64,000 bases of DNA, from NCBI RefSeq assembly GCF_963676685.1, contig NC_092345.1, forward strand, positions 43,111,838 to 43,175,837. Direction: 5' to 3'. Of this stretch, positions 44,495-56,400 are shown piece after piece. The notes beneath the pieces were generated by a model. It saw only the letters and a list, made by a program, of their open reading frames with translations. It was not told where the DNA came from and did not search any database. The translations under genes were made by a program, and so were the position numbers. Each line of letters opens with the position of its first letter. Positions within the stretch are counted from its first letter, which is position 1. The DNA is from Mytilus edulis. Lineage: Eukaryota > Mollusca > Bivalvia > Mytilida > Mytilidae.

Positions 44495-47400
44495 CTGAAA
44501 AAAAGAAAAAAATTGTTCTGATAACGTTTATAATGAAAACTATAAAAGAATAAAGATAAATAAAATAAGAAATAAACAAACACACATAAATTAATACACC
44601 ATAAAATTAGAATAAAGTCATGGAATCAATTTCAATTATACAATCGTAGAATAAAGATAAATGAAATAAGAAATAAACAAACACACACAAATTCATACAT
44701 CATAAAATTAGAATAAAATCATGGAATCAATTTAAATTATACATTTATCTAGCCTCTATTCGTTCAAACAAAAAAAAGAGATGAAAAATAAGGGAGACAT
44801 TGGCAACGATGTTGAGAAAAAAATCGAAATAAGTTTTTGTTTTTTGTTTCAAAAATTTATAAAAAATGAGGTGGAATTAAAAATTCTCTTTTCTTCGTAA
44901 ATTAGTTCATTAGTTAATTAAATGCAGAATAAAAAAAAATGCAATGTTGATGCATAATAATGGATCCGTGATTTTGTCTGGTTTTTTTTTTATTTTTTTG
45001 GGTCCTGGTTCTTTTGAAAAACCTTTTTGCACAATTACGTAAAAGGCAAAAGTCCAAAATTAATGACCCCAGTTTTCGTTGTCCATATACTTATTTTCAA
45101 TTATGGTCGCCGTCACGTAAAATTGGCACCATGTTTTTTGTCAAAAATTTTTTAAATATCAGCCGCGTTTACTCAAGATGATGTTTTTCATTTAGCGGAA
45201 GTAAATTCCTGTCCAAATATCCACTACTGTCCTACCTTTTATTGTGTTTGCACTGTATAATCCTGACCTTCACATTTTTCAAGATTATTTACATTGTATA
45301 ACCGCCATCTTGGTTTCTATGAGGGTCCCTTATTCCATAACATTCGTTACTCTTTGGTAATATCATTGTCATTGATGATACAATTTCCCGCGCTTTTAAC
45401 GTAACAATGACGATAAGCTCAGAGAGACACAAGAAAATGGAGAGCACGTGGAACTCAACGGAAACACTTCCGGTAATAACAATGTCGGATTCCACCATAC
45501 AAAATGATCTTGGATTATGTGAAGGTCAGGATTATACAGTGCAAACACAATAAAAGGTAGGACAGTAGTTGATTTTTGGAATGATATTTGATTCCACTAA
45601 TTGAAAAACATGATCTTTAGTAAACATGGTCGATATTTAAGGAAAATTTGACAAAAAACATGGTGCCAATTTTACGTGACGGCGACTATAGAGTATATTT
45701 TTTCTTATTTTTTTTCTTTCCCTTCCTCTTTCATTTCTTTTTTTTTGTGTGGTGGAAATTCAAGAAGAGAGGTGAAATAAACTTTTGGATGTTGTATTTT
45801 AACTGAGTTTGATATGGAAAGAGTGATTAGGCCAAGTGCAAGAAGTTCATATTTACAGTTTTCCGAACATCGCTTGACTTGTCCATAGGGGTAAGGATGT
45901 GTATTGGCTAAAGGAGTAGGTTCGATAAGACCCTAAAATGGCCCTCTTTTTTACCTCAAATTTCAAATTAGGATTTATTGACCAATATCACAGTGATTCA
46001 TAGCTAATACATTGACTAGAAAGGAAATAAACCTATTTGTTGAAAATTTACGTTCCTGCGTTCTACTGATGACGTCACAAAAAGTACTGATTTTGATTTT
46101 CCACGAAAAATCAATGAAAATTGGTAAATTTTGCATTGATTATGTGACAGGAAACATAGAGCGCATACGTCGACAAAAGATTTTTGAACACGATGTTTGT
46201 AATGACATTTTACATGTTTAACTGGAATATTTAGTTTGTCGACGCCTGCGCTTTATTTTTCCGGGTCCAAAATTTAGTTCAAATCTGGCCAATTTTCGTC
46301 AAAATCTCTTATTTTGACCTTTTTTGGATGTAGAAATCAACGCTTTATAATAAAAACTTTGATTCAAATAGTTCAATTTTAATTTCTAACCTGTCTGGGC
46401 CGATTGACGTTACCTTTAACTGCCAATGGGCCGATCGGGCCGATTGACGTTGTCTTTAACTGCCAAAGGGCCGATTGGGCCGATTTAGTTGTTCTTTAAC
46501 TGCCAATGGGCCGATATGGCCGAAGGTTAAGGTTAATAAAATAAATATTAATTTTAGCAATAAAAGCATAATTTAATGATGTTCTGTCAATGCCATTTCA
46601 TTCTCATTTCATTTTTTCATTTTTCATGACGTCATTTAGCCATTTTTATGACGTTACAATGATGTCATGCATGTTTAGCTATCATATCTGAATTTTGCTG
46701 TTCGTTAATCAATCCGTTGGTTTTTTTTTTGTTTTGTTGTTGTTTTAAATGTTTCACACTTTGTCATTTCGGATCCTTACTGTACGATATCGGTTTTGCT
46801 CATCCTTGTTGAAGGTCTTGAAGGCCTTACGGTGGTTTACGATATCATTCATCACGTCAAATGGTCTCAAAGAAGATGTTTGGCAATTGCTACATTGGTA
46901 ATCATACCATATCTTCTTATGTTTATATTGTTGATAATTTCAATAAGACATATTAAGTTGAACGAAGACAGATTGGTCTTTTTTATCATTTGGTCCATAA
47001 GAATTCGTAACTTGTGATCTTTCACTTTATATATCATATATAACTACGTATTTTCAAAAAAACTAGAACACACCCGCGAAATCGCGGGGAAATAGAGCGT
47101 ATGTAAACTGTAAAAAAAAATATGCTGACTGGAGAATTTCAGGAGAGGTATCAAAATTCAAAGGTACTTAGGGACTGGGCACATTTTTTTTGCCCTCCTC
47201 CTATTTTCCAAAAGTTGTTTTTACATAAAATAAATATATGGCCAAAAAAAAAATAGAGGTGACGAATACTTTTGATCATGTACTGTCTTCACATGTTTCG
47301 CTTCTTAAACATTCTTTGCTTTTAAATATTTAATTTTAAGCATTTCTGCATGATGAAAGTAAATCCAGAAAAGGGCTACGGAAGCATGAAATTTATCAAG

Positions 47401-50400
47401 TGTTTTACTTAAAACAAACATATTTATAATTTATGATATAAAGGACCCATTTTTCTTGTTAATGTTTTCCCGCTTTTAACATATATTCTGAAAGTATTTC
47501 TTTATCTTGTTTTGTAAACTTATGCAACAGAAGGTGCGGCCATAGCCATTACGAAGTCATGAATACCGTTGACGGTCAACGAAATCCAGTCTTTAGGGAT
47601 GACCATTTAAAATTCTGAGGATGGGAGAATGGGGCTGGTAGGAATGCAAATCTCTTTCACTAATATTCGTAATCGTTACATTTCACACATATTCAGGATA
47701 TTGTAGCCTATAATTATAAAAATCATATTTACTTTCGATATTAAGAATTAAATAGTTTGTACATTAGTATATGCCAAACAAAATTTGCATCAATTCAGTA
47801 TATTTTGAACTTGATTTATTGAAGATGACAGATGTGTGCAGCGTAACGTTTACACTGCATTTGTACAAGGTTTTCAATGGCATTCGCCGACGTTGTAGTA
47901 AAATTTATCAACGTCATAGGTGTAACGTTATTTTTGATTTTGAAAAATTTTGGCCGCGAAAAGGTTAAGACAAATTAAAACATATTTTATCTTCTACAAT
48001 TCAATTTTATAATCGGGGCCAAATATGGCCCTTACCGAACTTACTCCTTTGTAGAAATGATCGCTTCAATCTTTCTGAATTTTGGAGATATTTTTGAACT
48101 AGTACTATACAGTATACATTACACATACAAAAGATTTCCAAAAATGGCAGGGCCAATTTTAATGAGACATAACGTTATAAAGAACTAACAGAGGAATTAA
48201 TTGTGGTCTGTGGCTGTATAACCCAAATTACTAAAAAAAAACAACCGTTTCATTGAGAACATCTTGTTACCGAAATCAACACTTAACAATTAAATTTCTA
48301 GTTATCATATCAACCAAGTTATATCGTTTATTTCAAACAGTCTTGTTTGCGTTTTATAAACATTTGCAGTTATTTGCAAGAGGTTTATTACTATGATATT
48401 ATCAAAATGGTTTTACATATAAATCAATCTATACATACAAGTGCGCTATGTGGATGTGTGTGACTATCACAATCCTGGTACAGATTGGTCTTATTCATAA
48501 TATCTTTGAATTTGTTCTTAACATCTTGGTTCTGCCAGTTCCAACTATACATCGTATCAACATTGTGGTAAGGGTTTGAACCGATTTGATCATACAAAGG
48601 CATACTTTGACAGTTGCTTATATCAGTTTTTGGATAGTAATAGATAAAGGCTAAACACATTTCTTCCGCAGTTGACAATCCTCCCTGAAAAGAAACTTTT
48701 AAAGTTTTAAATACAAATTGACATTGACTAATAGAAACTACCCATGTGAAACAGATAGTCAAACAATGGACCAGAGAAGAAATCAAATAAAACAGATTTG
48801 TACGGGTACATGCAGCTCATGAGATTCGTTAAAAGCATGACCAAGTATAATCTAAGGGGTTTGTTTTAAAAAAATAATTTATACGAAGTTTGCCTGCCGT
48901 TAATTAACGTAGCAGCAGATCGTTATAACTACCCACCCATTTGATTATTGTTCGTGTGGTTATAAATTTAATATATCACATTATATAAATATGTATTTTC
49001 CTCTTTTGAAGATAGATCTTGATTGAGCTAGTATATGATTGGATCGGTAGTTTGCTTGCCTGTATTTATAGTGAAGGACTTTGTTTAAGTTTGAAGAATT
49101 TTGATTGTAATTTATATTAAAGGCTGCTTGTGTCGTTTCTTTATTTAATGCTTTATATTCGTTTGAGCTGGGTGAATTAGAAAATCATACTTTTCATATA
49201 ACGTAATTTATAGTTTCAAAATATTCGGGACGAAGCATTACTCAAGAGACATTATTTGAAATACACGTCTGATACATTCAAAGGTTATTACACAAAATGG
49301 CCTTAATTTAAAAGCATGATGAAGCACACTTCAAATAATTCATCTCAAGAGTAAATATTTGAACTTTTCCTCTGAAACTACTGAGAGAAATTAAATCAAA
49401 ATTGATTTAAATCACTATTATAGTATCTAGTTTAAAAATTGTATCCGATGACTCTGCTTGCCAACCAGCATGGACGAGATGGCTAAAAATAGAACGTATA
49501 GTTTTTGAAATATATCTTTGACACTAAAGCATTTAAGGCAAATTTTACATTGGTCAAAATGTTCATCAGTTTGAGATCTATCTGTCCTGAAATTTTCAGA
49601 TGTATCAGACAAGCAGTTGTAGGGTTGCTGCACCTGAATTGGTAATTGTAAGTAAATTTTTCAGTTTTTGGTTATTATCTTCAATATCATTAAAAAAAGA
49701 GATAAACTATAAACAGCAATAATGTTCACAAAGCAAGATCTACAAAAAGATCAACAGGATCAAAATGGTCCAACGGGATTTATTGCCCTTTAAAGACAAA
49801 TGTAACATTTTTTCTTGAAATTTTTGTAGTCTTTTACATTTTCCTGAGACAACTGAGACAAATTTAACCAAACTTGGCCACATTTATCATAAGAGTAGCT
49901 TGTTGAAAAAGTGTCCGATGACCCTGCCTGTCAACAATCATGGCAAAAATGGTAGGAAATAGAACATAGGGGGGAATGTAGTTTTTGACTTATATCTCTA
50001 AACCTAAAGCATAAAGCAAAAAAGTATAACGGTTGCATTATTTCATGCACCAATTGTAAATAAAAAATATATGGCGAGCGACACAGGCTCCTGGTAGTCT
50101 CTAGTCTAAATTTCGGTCAGTAGATAATTAAAACCGACATAAAAGAATGTACGATAGATATATACCAGAAGAAAAAAATACTTAACTCAAAACATGTTTG
50201 TATAACCGAATTTTTAAAAATAGAGATAAAAATAGACCTAGACAATAAAATATTAATTTTAACCTTTTTCGTAGAGTTCATGATAGTGTTGCATTTGAAT
50301 TGAAGTTATTCATGTCGCTATATGTTAAAAACTTTTGCAGACCTTTAAAACCAAATATCAATAAACAATAATTGGGGAGGGTTGTATTTATGTTTAAACA

Positions 50401-53400
50401 GCAATGACTCGTTCATGTATATCACACATCAACCTATGTATATCTGCCCCACCCATATGTCTAGTTATTGTTAGGATAAATGGATGTTACCAATGTCGGT
50501 TTAGTTCTTCCTGTTGAATCGTAATGGCAGTCAATGGTTAAACTATCGCCCTGAAAAAATAAAACAAGATCTATTGGAAAAAAGTAAAACACTATCTATT
50601 AAGATTGTCTGGGTTGCCAAGTCTGTCACACTTATACAGATGCCAATCATTTGAATATAGATATTGCTACTACATATTTCCTTTTGGTCTCTTTTTATTT
50701 CAAAAATATGTTCGTATTCACAAAACTATGATAATATCATAACGCTATGCTAAACCCGCAAAGTAGAAAGGGATTAATATCAGTTGCAAAACTTGTTTCC
50801 CAATCCATTATAAATAAATATGTCTAAACGTAAATATGTAATAAAAGAAATTATTCAGCATCAATTTTGTCTGAGTCTAAACTAGTTTTATGAGCAATGA
50901 TTTGGAGGATGGAGTACAGTCCATTCATTTATAAAAATTAACGGTGCAAAAATACATACATAATATACATATTTATATGGTAAGGAAACAATAAAATAAA
51001 TCAAAATTAACCAATCCGTTACCAAGTCAGGAATATGGCATTTGTTATCAAATAGTTAATTTTTGTATGTTTACGTTTGTTATTGTCCTGTTCTTTTGTA
51101 TCCTTCAGTTCTGGTTTGTAACCCAGATTTGATTATTCTCAATCGATTTATGACTTTTGAATACTGATATACAACTGTTGCCTTTACTTGCCGAATGCAT
51201 TTATTTTTTACTTTAATGTTCTCATAGTTACACTCGTCTGAATCAGTCACATATGCACCTTACCCTAAATGCTGACATGACGTTTCACACTCGTACTTTC
51301 ATGTATGCTTTGTCAACACAAACAAGAAAAAAAATTTAACAGTAAAAACATGTTGAATGTTCATGTTAATATGGCTGTAACGTGTAATTTTAGATAAACT
51401 ATAATACATGTATTCCAATATTTTAACATAGTTTAATTGATCTATTCACACAGCATGCGCCACGATACAAACATTGAGTACTTACATATTTAATTTCTCT
51501 CTCTTTTGGAAACATTCTAGTATCTTGGTAGTCAAAGTCATAAGAAAGGTCTTGTGCCAAAGGTTCTAATTCTACGTCACCACGAATATGACGAGCAACA
51601 ATACTTGTTCCAAGTAAATGGGAATGAAGAAGTGTTGCAAAAGCTTTCATACTGTTTTGATTTGTCACCAAAGCCTGAAACATAAGTATGTGAATTTCCT
51701 CTTTCTAAAAATTATGCAAATGATATAATTGAGAAAATTAGAGTAAATGTATTATAGTTACATGCTTGCCTATGTAATAACAAAATTCATATAAAACTAA
51801 ACGCAGTAATTGATTTAATCACCAATAATAATTGATTGAGGATGTACTTCGGTGAGGTTTTAGAACAAGAGTCAAATGTTCGGACTCTTCAGTGTTTTCC
51901 ACAAGATACAAGGTAAAATATTTTGCCCCATAACACATATTTATTTTTTAACATAAGACTTAAGGTGGTACCTAACACTACAGGGAGATAACTCTGTAAA
52001 GTCCGCTTAACGTTTTAATTACGTTGTGTTGTAAAGGGAATATTAAGCTTCTTAATGATCAAAATTGGTGCTTGTCAAACTGCTATATAACCAGTGTATT
52101 TTTTCTTACAAAACGGTTGGTTCAAAATTTTTGAAATTTTTATATTTTTGTTAAATACTTTGTCAAAATTTTATTAAAATTAAACGAGACAAATTAATTT
52201 TAGTGAAAGTGTTAGGTACCACCTTAATAGCTCATAAATGGTAATTTGACAAAATTTAGGTAGATTCTTGAGTTTCTTTTCTTTTGATTTGAGACCCAAA
52301 AAATACCAATGAAAATATAAGGTTAAGGTCCGAGGCAGCCTTTTCCTGCCATATTTTATAAATCAAATATCTGGAAAAGGGGCTCAATGATCTATCGATA
52401 TTTTTAGCTTATTTTGATCCTTAACTAACACTCTTCCAGCTTAAAGTATCAATTTTGAATTCTTTATTTATCTAATTTTATCTAAGATCACCTAAGTACA
52501 TCCTTAAATCATCAGGCATTAACTTCAAAATGACTTACAAGTATATAGATTAGTGCATAGTTATATTTTATCTGATCTACACTATTGGAGCACTAGAATA
52601 TTATATGTCCTGTGTTGTATACGGGGTAACCCTTTCAATTACTGCATGACGCCTACGTATCAATTTATTTGACAAACTTTATTATGTTATGCTAATATTC
52701 AATTCTTTCTGGACCTGACTATAGAAGTTTCTACCTCGCAAACATAACAAAAAATGGAAATATAAAGCGTTTTTAAAACTGTTCCTATTTTTGATTGAAA
52801 TAGGAAAAATAAAAAATGAAATGTTAAAGGCAGTATTTGAGTGTTTTTAGAAATGCAGCAATTATATGTTATATCAAAAGACTTCATAAAGGTATACGCG
52901 TTTGAGTTCTTAGAATAATTCTTTTGACATAAAATGATTAACAGACACACTGAGTAATATTTCTTGTAGTATAGACTCCCCCACTCACAAAAAAACCACA
53001 CACATATTCAAAATCAGACTAAAAGTTGAAGTGGCCGGTGCAAAACGTCATGCCCAAAAAATAAAGAAGAATCAGTTAAGGTTACTGGGATTTTCATCAA
53101 ATTGAATTCAAGGAGTTGTGCCGATCTATAATCGTTAGCGAATACAGAGGATCTAGTTCACAAAGGCCTTGCGTGTTTTTGGCGGGAAAATATGACGATA
53201 ACTTTACAAATTAGACGATATGTAAACATTTGTATGCATAAGCAAAAAGTAGCACAATTTAGTAACGAATAAATGAAGTATATTTTATTATTGCGTCATC
53301 TGTCTTATGAACTACATTTTAGAAAAGTTTTTACCTTTTGTAAACACTGTTGACTACATGAATGTCGTGATAGAAAGTCTTTCTCATACGGAGGAACAAA

Positions 53401-56400
53401 CTGAAGTTTATTAACTTTAGCACCTGCTTGCAAAATTCCAGCATCATGCTGACGTATTGTGTGCGTAGCTGTAATCCTTAAACCGGAACTATCAACAATA
53501 CCTGCATTTGTTATAAAAAGAAATTAAAGGAAAAATGAGGCAGGTCCATACATAACAATTCTTTCAACGTAGTTATAAGGTGTTTTTTATGAGGCTAGTC
53601 AAACATTTATAAGTCGAGACGAAATTCAGTTTTTTAAATAAAATTGAGAATGGAAATGGGGAATGTGCCAAAGAGACAACAACCCGACCATAGAGCAGAC
53701 AACAGCCGAAGGTCACCAACAGGTCTTCAATGTAACGAGAAATTCCCACACCCGGAGGCGTCCTTCAGCTGGCTCCTTAACAAATATATAATTACTAGTT
53801 CAGTGATAATGAACGCCATACTAAACTCCAAATTGTACACAAGAAACTAAAAGTTAAAATAATACAAGACTTACAAAGGCTAGAGGCTCCTGACTTGGGA
53901 CAGGCGCAAAAATGCGGCGGGGTTATACATGTTTGTGAGATCTCAACCCTCCCCCTATACCTCTAGCCCAGTTGAAGCATGATTTTGACTTACAGTTCCG
54001 AGTACCTTAATAAAAATCTAACTAAAATTCAAGTTCAGAAACATAAACTAATGGAAGAGAAAATAATTGGCTGTCAGAGCGATTGCAACTGGATTTATTC
54101 ATATTAATTCGTGTCCTGGCATTTTTCAATATCACAAGAACCATAACTGATGCACGGTTTAAGTGAAAATCATCACTATCAAACTTGACCTCCATTTTGT
54201 TGTCAGTAACAGCATATCAAAATTTGAAAAGCTTTGATTGAATGGTTCATGAGTAAATGCACCAACATGACTGGTAACACAATTTTTCCATATTTCAAGA
54301 ACCATAACTCCTGAATAGAAAAAGTGAATATCGCCTTCATTGAACTTGACCCCAATTTTGTCATCAGTAACAATATATTTAAATTTTAAAAGCTTTGGTT
54401 GAACAGTTCATGAGTAAATTCACGGACAGGACTGAAAACACCATTTTTCAATCTTTCAAGAACCATAACTCCAGAACCGTAAAAGTCAAAAGTGTCATTA
54501 TTGAACTTGACTTCCATTTTGTTGTCAGTAACAACATATTAAAATTTTAAAGCTTGGTTAAATGGTTCATGAGTAAATGCACGAACAACATTTGACTGCC
54601 GCCGGCCCAAAAACCCGACTGCCGTACATCCCCAAATCAATAACCGACATTTTCGTCACAAAAATCCGGTTAAAAACACAAAAAAGGTATTAGGACTTGA
54701 TGATGTAATGGCTTAAACATCTGGTCAGATGATGTCAAAGTTAACATTCAGAAAAAAAAGGATTTCTAGGTCAATCATAAAGTGATATTTAAATCACAGA
54801 CATAATAATTTAATTCTGAAAACAGTATGTTTACATACTATTTTGTTTGTTATGGATGTATTCCAACTTTAAAACATAGCATCAAAACGAAAGGATTACA
54901 TGATAATGTTTAGAATTTGAGATGATATTGATTAAACAACACCAGACTGATACGGTTCTAGAGGGAAAATTTTGATACCCCGTGAGAAAACTCATATTAA
55001 TTCAGGGGTTCTTTACCCAAATCAATCCCTTGTGAAGGTAAAGAAAAACAAAACTTGTTTACATATTATATAACTCAAAATGTAATGCAATACGATTTGA
55101 ACGACACATCTCCTTATTTAAATATTAATTTGGATATTAAAATGCCTCGGATGAGAAGTATCGTATCAAACTCAATGCAATGGTACAATTTGTACGATCG
55201 TTAAAAAGATCGAGAGTGTTCAGGAAAAGGATGAATTTTCATTTACAAATTGACTTTCAGATTCAAAACTACAAACAAATATATTATAAAGCCAGTGCAA
55301 AGGTAGAACTAAGCTGATTACAATGACGGCTTCTTTGAATTAGTTACAAATAAAGGCAACAGTAGTATACCGCTGTCCAAAACTCATAAATCGATTGAAA
55401 AAAACAAATCCGGGGTACAAACAAAAACCGAGAGAAATGCATTTAACATAAGAGGTTATAACAAAAGATTTATTACACAATACGGAAAAATATGATTTTT
55501 TTCATGAATCTTACCCGACTTCATTGTTGGATTATTAAAGTGAGTTTCCATTACAAGGTACTGTGGGTCACCAGGTGTCATGAAAGAGAATCCAGCGTTC
55601 GATGGAAAATCAAATGCCTACGTTAATATATCAAAATTTGAATTAAAACAAAGAAAGTATTTAATAAAATGAATAAGATTTACAGTTTAACTTCTGTGAC
55701 TGAATAGTCAAATATGAGCAAGCAAAACCATTAGTATAGTAAGCTTTCCACAAATTCAGTTAACAAAAATAGTGCGAAACACAAGAACATGAATATAAAT
55801 ATTATGTGAGACAGTCATATCAAAATTTAAATTTACAACATTAATATCTCATTTAAGTAATCACTATTTGAATGAAGTGATTAACTTACTATTTCTTTCT
55901 TTTTCTTTTTCGAAAATTGCATAATCTTTTATGAATTTATCATCGAATGTTGTTGTTGCTCGTAAACAACTTCACTACTCAAACTAAATAATCACAGTGT
56001 TTAAATCACGTGTATCTTGCGCTACAATTTTAATTTAAAATATGTAAATGTATTTACTTTAAACGAAATCTCACAAAAATGTTCTGTAAGATTGGATAAC
56101 GCTTTCCTTAGGTAAAATGTTCAAAACGCTTTTCTTCAATAACGTTCACCAGGACCGCTCAATTCAAAAATGAAAGCTAAGTATGTATAAGCATCTGACT
56201 GCGCGAAGAGCTATATAACCAAAGCGCCATTATTTGTTAACATTTTTTTAACAAGTTTTAACGATGGTACTCGAAAAAGAATCGTGCTTCTGATTGGATG
56301 ATACAGGATTTAAAGTTTAATCGAAAGCATTGAGGTTTAAAAATTTCAGAAAAGCAAATTCATATTTTACGTACAGGAAATAAATTCCGTTTCTGTTCGT

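Larger units (their letters stand above)
45913..48047. mobile_element. 2.1-kb insert with AGGAGTA inverted ends in gene B intron 10
   Basis: Left end GGAGTAGGTTCGATAAG, right end the complement of GGAGTAAGTTCGGTAAG. Removing 45913-48047 restores copy C exactly at 6689/6690 (GGCTAAA|TTTGTAG), so no target duplication is visible. It carries a 40-bp tandem repeat (46397-46523) and a copy of the dispersed mussel repeat (46795-46930). No convincing ORF. The superfamily is not clear. Confidence 0.75.

Noticed and set aside
46012-46221. Plus-strand 69-codon frame inside the 2.1-kb insert as a transposase
   Set aside because: No recognisable catalytic motif or helix-turn-helix. The insert looks non-autonomous.
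46795-47017. Small hydrophobic plus-strand protein
   Set aside because: It is the translation of the common dispersed mussel repeat.
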